IMG/VR virus record: IMGVR_UViG_3300043395_002316
Coordinates: 1 to 42,520 of that record
Length of the DNA: 42,520 bases
Reading direction: 5' to 3' (one strand)
Origin: a virus
Shown: in pieces, positions 8,001-16,153 of the stretch
Position numbering within the stretch: the stretch's first letter is position 1
How the letters are laid out: each line of letters opens with the position of its first letter
Notes under the pieces: model-generated
Databases searched by the model: none
Told to the model about the DNA's origin: nothing
The model's input: only the letters and a program-made list of their open reading frames with translations
Translations under genes and position numbers: made by a program

Positions 8001-10598
8001 ATCTAATCGTGTAATACCATAAGTTGCATCATCCGGTGTTGTATCATTTGCAATACAATTTGTTTCTGTTGCTGAAATGATATCCCATCTATTATTTGTA
8101 GTTAATCCTTCTTGTCTACTGATATCCTCACCACCAACTTTTACACTTACCGAACCACTTGTCAACACAAATGAACCACTCTCAACAAATCCAGTTGATT
8201 TAGCAGGAAGAGTTGCGTTTTCATTAGTAAGAGTTACTGATAATCCATCTAATATTTTGATTGGTGTAACTTTGATACTATCGGTATATTCAATACCATA
8301 ATCATCCGATGATGTAAAATGATATGTTGCAGAACCACTTAAATAATCAAATGATGAACCTGCAAGTGTATATGTAGAAACTCCAGTTGTAGGGTCAGTA
8401 TTTACAAATGTTAAACTTGCAGCAGTACCAACTTCACTTTCGGAATTTATAGTTATATTAGGGTTTAATGTACCTAAATTTTTTCGTTTAACATCAAAAG
8501 TTATTGATTGATTCGATGGATTAATTGATAAATTTGTAGCTTTATAAATAAATTGATTAGCAGTTGAAGATACAAATATACCTGGAGCATTATCACCATC
8601 TTCTAATCTATAAATTGTTTCATATTCTACTAAACCATCTGCAGATGCAGTATAAGTAATAAATCCAACTCTAAATAAATTAGATGTTTCGGTATCCAAT
8701 GAACCACTAAATTCATCAATTTGAACAACAAATCCATTATTAGATGAATCATGCGGTGCACCTGGATATTCAACACCACCCAATGCTAAATAATCAGCTT
8801 CACTTATGTAACTACCTGTTATATCATAAACCGAACGACCATATGTTATATCACCAACAATATTTTGACGAGTGGTTGAAAATCCGATTTGTTGAAAATG
8901 TGGATTTGCATGAGAGCCGGTAATAAATCTGAATGCGTTTCTATCAGATTGTATTGTTAAAATTTTAGTTGATGTTGGGTAATCATTACCACCATCAAAT
9001 GTAGCAGTTGAAAATACATCTACCGGAATATAATTGTTATTTATATCATAAAATTCAAATTTGAAATCAAATGTTTCAGTATTAATTTTACGCGGTATAT
9101 CTTGTATTAATACAAATTCATCAGGCGAAAATGAAGTTTCTTGTGCATTTTTTAAAGATACATTTGAAATATACCAATCAGAGCCACTTATATCAAATAC
9201 CAACTTTGCGTTAGAAGATGAAATTGGATTGGCAATTATATTTTGAGAAACTGTTTGACGAGTTTTGTAAATATCAGAACCACTAACAGTCAAAAATGTT
9301 TGTTGATAATCAGATGAACTTAAATACGCTTTTATGTATTCTGACCCATTTATTGAACCACTTAATAAGGTTTTAAATTCTAATGTGTATTCTACATCTT
9401 TTGAAATAACAAATGATTCCGATGTAATTAATTGCTGAATTCCACCCAAAGATGTATTATAATCAGTTTTTATTGAAGATTGTAGTATATCCACATTTAC
9501 CGAAACTGGATGTGCATCCGATGATGTTATCCAATAAGTTGATAAATTTGAATCAGTAAAATTACCATACGAAATTTGAGTATCGTTTGAAACGGTAACA
9601 TCTCTTAACAATTCAGTAGATTCTAATTTTGATTCTTGTACAAATTGATAATCGGTTACCTCATTACGAGATTTACGAAATACTTTTACTCTAGCAACAT
9701 CCCCAACGAATGTTTTAAGATTTGAAATATCAATTTTTGCAAACGAACCGGTAAGTGCAGAATCAGACACTGTCTGACCTTCAGTCCATTCAAATGATGT
9801 AGTGTATGGTGTTGATGGAAAATTTTGTACAATATTATTAACCGAATATGGTATATCAACTAAAACCTCTTTATTGTTCAATACCTCTTTTACAACCGGA
9901 GAATATCCAAGTGATGGAATTGTTATGGTATTATCATCTACCGAACCTGTCCAAAAAGAACCATCGGTTATTTTCAATTTATAAACCGTTCCTGCAGTCC
10001 AATTGGTAAGATTAGAACCCACTGCAGGTTGAAGAGCAATACCCTCTACCGAACCACTTTGAGTTACCGATGGGATAACCTTTGAAAATATGGGTTTAAC
10101 CAATTCTGATATGGAAACCGATGGTCTTCTATAAAAACGAACAGAATCCTCATTAGAGAGGTTTCTGTTGATTTTAAAGGTTCTTTCCCACTTAACATTA
10201 TAAACACCCTTCCAAACCTCTGGAACGGGTAAACGAGTACCATTTTTATCTATATACTCTTTTAACTCCCCCAATACCGTAATTTTACCGATTCCGATGG
10301 GAGTATCTGGATATACATGAACTGATATAAGAGTTGAAAGACCTTCATAATATTCCGGCGTACCATTACCCGGTTCGAAATATATTGGATTACCATCGAC
10401 ATCTAAAATTTCGATTTTTACTTCAGTTGTTTCTTTTAAAAAGTCAGAACCCTCAATTAAGAACCCATTTTTACCTCCGGTGAATGTTTCCTTAAATTCG
10501 GTGATTCTAAAAAAATCCGAATTAGGATTCGTATCAACTATAAAAGTTTGATAATTTGAAAGATTTAAAAATGGTGAGTATGATTTGATTATTGCCAT
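5097..10598 (-). CDS. Giant tail fibre with C-terminal S74 chaperone
   Basis: An 1833-residue long tail fibre or tailspike. The last roughly 100 residues are an intramolecular chaperone of the peptidase S74 family: SSDLRLKDNL carries the Ser-Lys catalytic pair, followed by GVIAQEVEQVLPQLV, the KAVKYDKIVALLIE segment and a C-terminal coiled coil. In this family the domain trimerises the fibre and then cuts itself off. Around residues 1007-1033 lies a short collagen-like Gly-Thr-Asn repeat. Much of the rest is Ser/Thr/Gly-rich beta structure with Ig-like repeats (roughly 600-1000) and TGxSLxIxSG-type beta-helix segments (roughly 1250-1500). The N-terminal ~150 residues probably attach to the baseplate. 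A clear AGGAG ribosome site precedes the ATG by 7 nt, with a late-promoter-like decamer further upstream. It heads the fibre operon. Fibre identity is secure; the receptor is unknown. Confidence 0.88.
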   Translation of the reverse strand: MAIIKSYSPFLNLSNYQTFIVDTNPNSDFFRITEFKETFTGGKNGFLIEGSDFLKETTEVKIEILDVDGNPIYFEPGNGTPEYYEGLSTLISVHVYPDTPIGIGKITVLGELKEYIDKNGTRLPVPEVWKGVYNVKWERTFKINRNLSNEDSVRFYRRPSVSISELVKPIFSKVIPSVTQSGSVEGIALQPAVGSNLTNWTAGTVYKLKITDGSFWTGSVDDNTITIPSLGYSPVVKEVLNNKEVLVDIPYSVNNIVQNFPSTPYTTSFEWTEGQTVSDSALTGSFAKIDISNLKTFVGDVARVKVFRKSRNEVTDYQFVQESKLESTELLRDVTVSNDTQISYGNFTDSNLSTYWITSSDAHPVSVNVDILQSSIKTDYNTSLGGIQQLITSESFVISKDVEYTLEFKTLLSGSINGSEYIKAYLSSSDYQQTFLTVSGSDIYKTRQTVSQNIIANPISSSNAKLVFDISGSDWYISNVSLKNAQETSFSPDEFVLIQDIPRKINTETFDFKFEFYDINNNYIPVDVFSTATFDGGNDYPTSTKILTIQSDRNAFRFITGSHANPHFQQIGFSTTRQNIVGDITYGRSVYDITGSYISEADYLALGGVEYPGAPHDSSNNGFVVQIDEFSGSLDTETSNLFRVGFITYTASADGLVEYETIYRLEDGDNAPGIFVSSTANQFIYKATNLSINPSNQSITFDVKRKNLGTLNPNITINSESEVGTAASLTFVNTDPTTGVSTYTLAGSSFDYLSGSATYHFTSSDDYGIEYTDSIKVTPIKILDGLSVTLTNENATLPAKSTGFVESGSFVLTSGSVSVKVGGEDISRQEGLTTNNRWDIISATETNCIANDTTPDDATYGITRLDADSGSLSLLVRYKDGAGDTTDITKVVTYTKAKKATPTIVVSATPQAQSVTANSSGVQSGTLSNVIVTALEGSTNRFTSMSGTYGGFSTNPTITGNQLNMTGSVIDSTKSEASASLIITHTDSEGTGGQTKTIVVTATKVSVGQNGTNGTNGTNGTNGTNGTNGANGVVITLNPSSQTIKRSTAGVYASPSNITISVTENGNAYTYSSTLASNSTFKISGVSAGSTNNNNGTITPKTPTSTAGETITFNVEYKTSAGITSSAIAQSHVISVTLDGVTGPGVVHTGVWQSGRAYQYSDGLLDGTGRRDVVLWSSTGTAPYDTYYAATRSHTSVATNTADGSPSQPSSTAWTSLGTQDFFVAAKIGLFQDSYVQNTLNVGTNNNGGVSSANITLNGGTAYPYISIGQSSSVGSQGYNVNGIFIGSVNDGGTKYKLSLKSATNSLLWDGSNLTINGSGTFSGNLNAAGGSFAGDISAATGTIGGWTLGPTTLTGGSAVLNSAGIISIGSGNSIFKADSNGLYLGNATFADAPFRVTPAGAVIATNLTLTGGSLTIGSGATYSNINSNGKLTAANVDVSGRITATEGFIGDWVLNGSNLYASVGTKKLQLAAARPAMELYNGTSVVVDVNANTTLSDKSAGSITPSQTNIVNYNVPANYEWYDNHSGTTYSYTNSNINLGVDEANFTISSGNALIGSTCTISAIVSGGSNQFFASGDDIHGKYLERMEWSYSYGFRLITPSGTQYVIQPDSYVNTLHQIGTYTMNASYGTFTLSTTVTLEAGTYYIKPVLKDIYAAAILSAPNLPGPADFGVYMRTPLLSSIAASVPVSKTELCAGGFQVVYDTSKYLEVKRANETDFVKIGGGLTVTGDVTANTSSDLRLKDNLLRIQNPLEKVSLLNGYTYDWKEGYEDIHTNKGNDVGVIAQEVEQVLPQLVATRDNGYKAVKYDKIVALLIESIKELKSEIEELKRNK
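7512..7574. repeat. 9-bp tandem repeat encoding a collagen-like Gly-Thr-Asn tract
   Basis: Six nearly identical 9-bp units (accattcgt or gccattcgt on the plus strand) run from 7512 to 7565, with a degenerate seventh unit. Read on the minus strand they encode Gly-Thr-Asn triplets in the tail fibre. The period is a multiple of three, so gain or loss of units would keep the frame and change only fibre length. Confidence 0.85.
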
Positions 10599-10615
10599 AA
10601 ATTTCTCCTATACTC

Positions 10616-10625
10616 ATATAAATAT
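10616..10625 (-). promoter_or_regulatory. Late-promoter-like decamer before the tail fibre gene
   Basis: ATATTTATAT reads on the minus strand, 17 nt before the tail-fibre start codon and just upstream of its AGGAG ribosome site. The 83-bp gap it lies in also separates the fibre gene from the divergent plus-strand ribbon-helix-helix gene, so a regulator binding here could affect both. Confidence 0.55.
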
Positions 10626-10681
10626 ACATTTTTTTAATACTTATTTGTAAAATACATAGAAATATATAGAAAGTTATAGAT

Positions 10682-10849
10682 ATGGAAAAACAACAATATA
10701 CAACAATTCAAATAAAAAAAGAAACCCACATTCTCTTACAAGATTATTGTAAGGAACATGGGTTTAAATTAAGTGGTCTGGTAGAGAATTTGATTAAACA
10801 ACGAGTTAATCAACCTAAACCTACAAATGTACTAAAGGTTAGAACTTAA
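10682..10849 (+). CDS. Small ribbon-helix-helix (Arc/MetJ-type) DNA-binding protein
   Basis: A 55-residue open reading frame, the only convincing plus-strand gene in the window. The sequence has the Arc/MetJ-type ribbon-helix-helix plan: a beta strand YTTIQIKKET (residues 6-15), helix A up to about residue 26, a Gly-Phe turn, and helix B (SGLVENLIKQRV, 31-42), followed by a short basic tail. Such proteins dimerise, and the paired strands enter the DNA major groove, usually as repressors. It is transcribed divergently from the tail fibre and convergently with the SbcD-SbcC fusion, and its last 11 bases overlap the end of that gene. Upstream DNA is A-rich with no strong Shine-Dalgarno. It fills a gap that would otherwise be empty, and its codon pattern reads as genuine protein. 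Target unknown; nearby promoters are obvious candidates. Confidence 0.72.
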   Translation: MEKQQYTTIQIKKETHILLQDYCKEHGFKLSGLVENLIKQRVNQPKPTNVLKVRT

Positions 10850-13800
10850 CCTGTGAGAATCCATTTATTTTTTTAATCTCTACTAAATTATCTACTACAT
10901 CTCTCATTGAATCAATATGAGAAATAATCATAACAAAATCGAATTGTGTCTTCAAATAGGTAAATAACATAAATAGGGATTGTAAATTCTCACTATCTAA
11001 TGTACCAAACCCTTCATCGATTACAAGGAAATTAGGACGAGGTAGATTACAAACATTGATTAGAGCAACTCTAATTGCAAGTCCTGATATAAATCTCTCC
11101 ATACCACTACACATCTCCAATGACCATCTTTGATTGCCATATACAAGGTATGCATTGATGTTTTTACCATCCATCTCTAATTGCATTCCAAACTCAACAA
11201 TTTGTGCAAGGATGTTGTTTACCTCACCTTCAATCATTGGAAGTGCCTTTTCAATCAATTCGTATGAAACACCATCTTTACTCAAAGAATTCAAATAATA
11301 TTCAAATAATTTGGAATGTTCTTCCAATTCTTTAACTTCGTTTATTCTACTTTCAATCGTTTCTTTTTGGTTTTGAAGTGCCGAAATTTTACCATTGTAT
11401 TTTAAAATCTCACCATTGATGGTTTTTAATTCATCTTTAACTGAATTAAGATTATTACGAACTTCGGTAATTTCTTCCCTAATTTCTTTATTTTTCTTAA
11501 TTTGTTCTTCATTTTTATAATACTCATCAATCAATTGTTGTTGTTGAGTAATTTGAGATTCTATTCTAACTTCTTCGGTTTCTTGGGTTGAAAGTTGATT
11601 ATGCAGTTGAGAGAGTTCTCTATCAACCTTATCTTCTTTTTCCTTAGCTTCTAACAAATTCTTCCAATCTGATTCGTATAATGAGTATTGGTTTATTTTT
11701 TCTTCTGCGATTTCATTTATACGAATTGCATCACCCCATTGTTCTAATACATCTGATAATTGGTCTTCTACATCTTTTTTGGATTCCAAAATAGTTTTAG
11801 AATTATCCATACAAATTTCACAATTTGGATTATATTTGTGAGATTCTAAATGTTCTTTCTTATCTTTTAAAGAATCTATTTTAATATCTAATTTTTCTAA
11901 TTCATGTTTAGATGTATTGAATTCCTTTCTACTAAATGTTAATAACTCAATTTTATCTTCTAAATCTTCTTCATCAAATCCATCGATAATTTCTTCCAAA
12001 GTTACTTGTAATTCTTCTCTTTGAGTAATTTTTTCTTGTATATTGCGTTTCGTAGTTTTTATTTCTTCTAACTTATCTTCAAGAGTTTTTAATCTCTTTT
12101 GCAATTCATCAATAGAAACTCCACTATCTGCATTTAATTTAACAATTTTCTCATTTAATTTAATAATTTGTTTATTATATCCCTCTTCTTTATCCTTCAA
12201 CTCATTTTGTTGAATATCCAATAATTTGTACTCCGTCTTATCAGCCTTTAATTGGGTTTGGATGTCGGCGAGTTTAGTCGTAAAATCATCACTCTTGAAT
12301 TTTTTGATAAGTGTTGCATTATCTCTATTCTCTTCTGCTGCAAGAGTGTATAATTTATCAAAAATATCTACTCCAATGAATTGAGAAAGAATTTCTTTTC
12401 TCTCACTTTGTGATTTATCAATGAATAGGGCGTTGTTTCCTTGTAAGGAAAGTGCAGTTAATACAAAATCCTCAAACTTACCCAAATACTTTTCGATGTT
12501 TTTATTTGTATCTCTTCTTTGTTCTCCATTTAGAGATTCAACTACTCCACCATCCTCTTTCCAGAAATTTACATTGACCGTAAGATTAGTTCCCTTTCGA
12601 GTCCATTTTGCCATACGCTCGATGTAGTAATCCACACCATCAATCTCAAAGTTAAACTTACAATAGAAATTATCTTTTTGATTATTTAGAATATTTTTAG
12701 AGGATGTAGTACGAGATGTTTTATCAAAGATACAAAATGCAAGTGCATCAAAAAGAGATGATTTACCTGATGCATTTGGTGCAAAGACACCCATTATACC
12801 CTGTGCTCTATCAAATCTTACTAAATTCCCTTCACCATAAGAAAACATATTTGAAAACTCTAATGTTTTAGGTGTCCAAAGAATATTCTCCGCAAGGTCA
12901 TCTGAATTGATTTTGGTATTTAATTCTTTATTGATGTCTGCAATCTTATCCAACTCATCATCTGTAAGTAGGTATTGTCTTTCTAAATAATCTCTAATTA
13001 GAGAATTTTGAAAAGTTTCATCCTTTACATTACCAACGATGTTTTTATTAAGTTTGGTATTGGTTTTTAATTGACCAATTGTATCGGTACGAGTTACGGT
13101 AACCTCATCTACATTAAACATCTTCTTTAACTCCGTAATATTGAGTTTCATATCCGATGGTTCGGTTGCAGTAAATCGTAATCTTAAACGTGGATACTTT
13201 GGTAATTTAGTATCAACTTCATCATATACCCATTGTGGGATTTGTCCATTAACTACATCGATTGTTAGGAATCCATAATCATTATGAATATGATGTTCGG
13301 TAAAAGTACGAGTATTTACATCCCAAAGTAAATAACCGTGGTCTTCCAACATTTCTCCGTGATTTTGTTGAACCATTGAACCCGCATATGCAATATGCTC
13401 ATACCCCGGTCCGAATGTTTGGCGTTTGTGAATATCACCCAACAATACCATATCAAACCCATCAAACATATTAACATTGAATGAGTTAGATGAAACAACA
13501 TAACCAATATCAGTTAAGGCTTTGTTGATTGGTCCGTGAAAAAGACAGATTTTGTTTTCACCTTTAATATCTTTCGCCAACGGCCAATTTTCCTTTTTAT
13601 CCAATATGGAATAAACGACAAAAGTAAGATTGTGAAAATTATAAACACCAGTATCACGCAAATAATGTATGCGAGGATTGTTAAGATTATCAATAATTGG
13701 CGTAAGAACATCTAATCGGTGTGAGTTATTTAAATTACAATCGTGATTACCTGTAATAAGAAATGTTTCTCTTAATTTTGAACATTCAGTTAAGAACCAA

Positions 13801-13997
13801 CTAATTTCTTGTACAAGTTCAGGTGACATTTCAGTTTTGGCATGAGCAATATCACCGCCAATATAAATAATAGAATCTTCGATTTTATCATCTTTTACTT
13901 GTTGAAGAAACTTATCAAATATCAAACGATATTCTTTATGTCTTTGTAAATTTCGGATATGTAAATCCGCTAAGTGGTAAATTTTGTTAATAACCAT
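10839..13997 (-). CDS. SbcD-SbcC (gp47-gp46, Mre11-Rad50) single-chain nuclease-ATPase
   Basis: A 1052-residue protein joining both subunits of the Mre11-Rad50/SbcCD complex, which processes DNA ends for recombination. Residues 1 to about 340 are the metallophosphoesterase nuclease, with motifs Asp11-x-His13, GGD49, GNHD (83-86), His154 in FHGP, and GDIH (187-190). This length is close to T4 gp47 (339 aa). The remainder is the Rad50/gp46 ATPase: Walker A APNASGKSS near residue 408, long coiled coils either side of a zinc hook CEIC near 725, then the SGMERF signature region and the Walker B VIDEGFG near 992. In T4, E. coli and most organisms the two parts are separate genes. No internal stop or weak linker suggests a broken frame. 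The start overlaps the stop of the upstream gene (TAATG). Expected role: replication-linked recombination and host DNA breakdown. Confidence 0.93.
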   Translation of the reverse strand: MVINKIYHLADLHIRNLQRHKEYRLIFDKFLQQVKDDKIEDSIIYIGGDIAHAKTEMSPELVQEISWFLTECSKLRETFLITGNHDCNLNNSHRLDVLTPIIDNLNNPRIHYLRDTGVYNFHNLTFVVYSILDKKENWPLAKDIKGENKICLFHGPINKALTDIGYVVSSNSFNVNMFDGFDMVLLGDIHKRQTFGPGYEHIAYAGSMVQQNHGEMLEDHGYLLWDVNTRTFTEHHIHNDYGFLTIDVVNGQIPQWVYDEVDTKLPKYPRLRLRFTATEPSDMKLNITELKKMFNVDEVTVTRTDTIGQLKTNTKLNKNIVGNVKDETFQNSLIRDYLERQYLLTDDELDKIADINKELNTKINSDDLAENILWTPKTLEFSNMFSYGEGNLVRFDRAQGIMGVFAPNASGKSSLFDALAFCIFDKTSRTTSSKNILNNQKDNFYCKFNFEIDGVDYYIERMAKWTRKGTNLTVNVNFWKEDGGVVESLNGEQRRDTNKNIEKYLGKFEDFVLTALSLQGNNALFIDKSQSERKEILSQFIGVDIFDKLYTLAAEENRDNATLIKKFKSDDFTTKLADIQTQLKADKTEYKLLDIQQNELKDKEEGYNKQIIKLNEKIVKLNADSGVSIDELQKRLKTLEDKLEEIKTTKRNIQEKITQREELQVTLEEIIDGFDEEDLEDKIELLTFSRKEFNTSKHELEKLDIKIDSLKDKKEHLESHKYNPNCEICMDNSKTILESKKDVEDQLSDVLEQWGDAIRINEIAEEKINQYSLYESDWKNLLEAKEKEDKVDRELSQLHNQLSTQETEEVRIESQITQQQQLIDEYYKNEEQIKKNKEIREEITEVRNNLNSVKDELKTINGEILKYNGKISALQNQKETIESRINEVKELEEHSKLFEYYLNSLSKDGVSYELIEKALPMIEGEVNNILAQIVEFGMQLEMDGKNINAYLVYGNQRWSLEMCSGMERFISGLAIRVALINVCNLPRPNFLVIDEGFGTLDSENLQSLFMLFTYLKTQFDFVMIISHIDSMRDVVDNLVEIKKINGFSQVKF

Positions 13998-15091
13998 TAT
14001 TTGTAATTGTTTCGGTTGAATATGAATTTTTGTCTTCCTAATAATTGATGATTAAAAAGGAATTTATCTTTATTATACTCAAAGTATTCGTATAATTGAG
14101 AATAACTCATATTATGTATTATATTTAAGTTTGATTTATATTGGTTTACTATATCAACATAATTTGTTTTAAGAGATAGGTCAAATATATCATCTGCCAT
14201 CCAAAATCCTAATTGTTTTAAATAAAAATTTATACCACTACTACCTAAAACTAATGGTATATTCATTGATATAAATGGATTCCATGTTTTTTCACTTAAA
14301 TGAATAGTATCGGTTGAAACTGATGTTTCACAAATTATACTAACATACGAATTGAGTGTGGATGGGAATGGTGGGTATTCCACATTAACGGCACCATTAC
14401 AACTTTTTTCAAAAGTGGTATCTAAAATTATAGGTAAATTTGAATCTCTAAATTCTTTCAATTTATCAGAGATTTCAGAATCATCATACGCTTTTGAAAA
14501 TCCACTGTATCCCACATATAAATCGGTATTTAATCCGATATCATATATGTGTTTCAATGTTAATAATCTTTCTACTTTATCAACTCCTACTATAAAATTA
14601 CCTTTCTTATGTCTCATTACATGTAAAAATGGACTAAATAATTCGGGTATACTATTAAAATAGGATTGACTTGCAGGCCTATATCTAAAATAATTAAAAT
14701 TTACATCAGCATCATCTAATGTAAATCTATTTGAAAATATAGTGTAATATTCAGTATTTGAATATGGTTGAAAATTATCAGTATCTACTATAAAAAATTT
14801 AATCTTATATTGTTTTGCAAGTTCTTCAATGGAATTAAAAAATAACTCCTGATTCCAATATGGAAAATATTGAATATCACAAAATACATAATCTCCCTCT
14901 TTTGGGAGTATAATATTTAGATGTTGTTTTAAATGTGATGGAAATTCTTCTTGTTTTATATGATAATGTTCGTAAATTAACTTATTATCACATTCATAAT
15001 AATTTAATTCTTCTCCTTCATTAAAATGAATTAAATTATACCACGGAATCCAACTTCCTCTGTTTATATGATGTGGAATTATATGAATCAT
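13997..15091 (-). CDS. Putative glycosyltransferase-like protein
   Basis: A 364-residue protein without a secure family. Its C-terminal half contains ICETSVSTDTIHLSEKTWN near residue 260, then a Pro-Leu-Val-Leu-Gly strand and LKQLGFW. This E...SEKT...P..LxG...L...GF pattern recurs in phage and giant-virus proteins that resemble fucosyltransferase/GT10-like or GT-B enzymes, where it would bind the sugar nucleotide. The N-terminal half is aromatic-rich with a Rossmann-like strand YVFCDIQYFPYW. It is oddly placed between two DNA-replication genes, overlapping the primase stop by 4 nt (ATGA) and the SbcD-SbcC start by one base, so translation of all three is coupled. A link to DNA glucosylation is conceivable from that context, but no T4 alpha/beta-glucosyltransferase motif is visible. 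The function is tentative. Confidence 0.45.
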   Translation of the reverse strand: MIHIIPHHINRGSWIPWYNLIHFNEGEELNYYECDNKLIYEHYHIKQEEFPSHLKQHLNIILPKEGDYVFCDIQYFPYWNQELFFNSIEELAKQYKIKFFIVDTDNFQPYSNTEYYTIFSNRFTLDDADVNFNYFRYRPASQSYFNSIPELFSPFLHVMRHKKGNFIVGVDKVERLLTLKHIYDIGLNTDLYVGYSGFSKAYDDSEISDKLKEFRDSNLPIILDTTFEKSCNGAVNVEYPPFPSTLNSYVSIICETSVSTDTIHLSEKTWNPFISMNIPLVLGSSGINFYLKQLGFWMADDIFDLSLKTNYVDIVNQYKSNLNIIHNMSYSQLYEYFEYNKDKFLFNHQLLGRQKFIFNRNNYK

Positions 15092-16029
15092 AAATTAAAT
15101 AATTTTTGTTTTATCACATCACTAAAATCAGTTTCCTTTGATTCTTTCAAAATTTCATTTACTTTTGAAAATCCCATTTCACCCGCATCTTTATCTGATG
15201 GAATTATATTTCTTACCGTTATACCTTGATTACCTAATTGAACTACATAATTTAATGCCTGTTGTTGTGCATCTTTATCTAATAAAATATTAATAGTTCG
15301 AACTCCTTTATCATATATATTTTCCATTAATTTTTTTGGAATAAATTTACCCAATATTGGAATTGCATTGCGTTTAACTGCCATTGCATCAAACGCACCT
15401 TCCACAATTGTAATTGGTTCATTCCAATTTATTTGGTTTTCAAACATAATAACATTCTTTGAAACCGGTGGGTTTTTGTATTTATATGGTTCATCTTCAA
15501 ATACCGAACGAGCTATAAAATAATTGAGTTTATTATTTGAATCATATGATGGAATAATAATTCTACCATTATACAATCCACCATCACAATAACCAATATT
15601 ATATCGTATAATATCTTCACGGGTTATTCCACGAACAGTTGCATAATGCATTACTTTTCTGAATGTTGGATTTACACCCTTCGGTTCTTTTAATAAAGTT
15701 TTAAATTCAGCAGGTAATCGTAATTCAATCTTTTCATCTTCCGAATCAGTTGAATATACAATATAATCATCACCATAAATTTCATAAAGTTTTTGTAATT
15801 TTCTAGCATCTACATGAAGTTTTCTCAATAACGAAGAAATTCGTTTTCCTTTTGCATCACATACCCAACAATGCCATTGTTGAGTTTCTAAATTAATTTG
15901 GAGTTTCTTTTTATGATGATGACAAAATGGGCAATGATGTGCTTGTTCATCTCCTTTTAAGGAAGAACCAGTACCCAATGTTTCATCTAAAATACCAATT
16001 ACAATAATTCTATCTCTTTGTGAGAGCAT
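15088..16029 (-). CDS. DNA primase (zinc finger plus TOPRIM)
   Basis: A 313-residue DnaG-type primase that makes RNA primers for lagging-strand synthesis; T4 gp61 is the functional counterpart (342 aa). The N-terminal zinc-binding domain has Cys33-x2-Cys36 and Cys54-x2-Cys57 in a CPFC...CWVC arrangement. The TOPRIM domain carries the catalytic Glu210 in VEGAFDAMAV and the Asp251-x-Asp253 metal pair in LLDKDAQQQ. All key residues are present. No helicase fusion is seen, so a separate helicase gene must lie elsewhere. It is the first gene after a 124-bp intergenic region with a palindrome and a host-type promoter candidate, and it is followed by two translationally coupled genes. It is probably expressed early or middle, unlike the flanking structural blocks. 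Confidence 0.9.
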   Translation of the reverse strand: MLSQRDRIIVIGILDETLGTGSSLKGDEQAHHCPFCHHHKKKLQINLETQQWHCWVCDAKGKRISSLLRKLHVDARKLQKLYEIYGDDYIVYSTDSEDEKIELRLPAEFKTLLKEPKGVNPTFRKVMHYATVRGITREDIIRYNIGYCDGGLYNGRIIIPSYDSNNKLNYFIARSVFEDEPYKYKNPPVSKNVIMFENQINWNEPITIVEGAFDAMAVKRNAIPILGKFIPKKLMENIYDKGVRTINILLDKDAQQQALNYVVQLGNQGITVRNIIPSDKDAGEMGFSKVNEILKESKETDFSDVIKQKLFNL

Positions 16030-16039
16030 AATTTATACA

Positions 16040-16081
16040 CTTTACAATGTAAAGATACGAAATATTTTCCAATATTCCAAA
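16040..16081 (-). promoter_or_regulatory. Candidate host-type promoter with overlapping palindromic operator
   Basis: On the minus strand TTTG (16081-16078), a 20-nt spacer and TATCTTTA (16057-16050) resemble the Bacteroidota sigma-factor consensus TTG-N17-23-TAnnTTTG, with a mismatch in the last base. The perfect palindrome CTTTACA-T-TGTAAAG (16040-16054) overlaps the -7 element, as an operator would. The primase start lies 11 nt downstream of the palindrome. No late decamer is present here. Confidence 0.4.
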
Positions 16082-16141
16082 TCTTTTTTCATAAAAAGTA
16101 AAATATTTTCCACTATAACATGGATTATATAAAATATTTTC
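16059..16141. repeat. Three spaced copies of AAATATTTTC before the primase
   Basis: The plus-strand sequence aaatattttc occurs at 16060-16069, 16101-16110 and 16132-16141, so all three copies lie inside the 124-bp gap between the GIY-YIG gene and the primase. The spacing is 41 and 31 nt. They may be regulator sites, but such AT-rich words can recur by chance. Confidence 0.4.
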
Positions 16142-16153
16142 TAATATACGAAA

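Noticed and set aside
10616-10625. Plus-strand reading of the decamer as a T4-type late promoter (TATAAATA) for plus-strand transcription.
   Set aside because: At this site it would point toward the RHH gene, but seven other copies would then point into antisense of upstream genes; position before minus-strand starts is the consistent feature. Reversed use cannot be excluded without RNA data.
10839-13997. The SbcD-SbcC fusion as a sequencing artefact joining two genes.
   Set aside because: The frame is continuous for 1052 codons with coherent sequence across the junction and no stop or start signals there; a single lost stop codon cannot be fully excluded.
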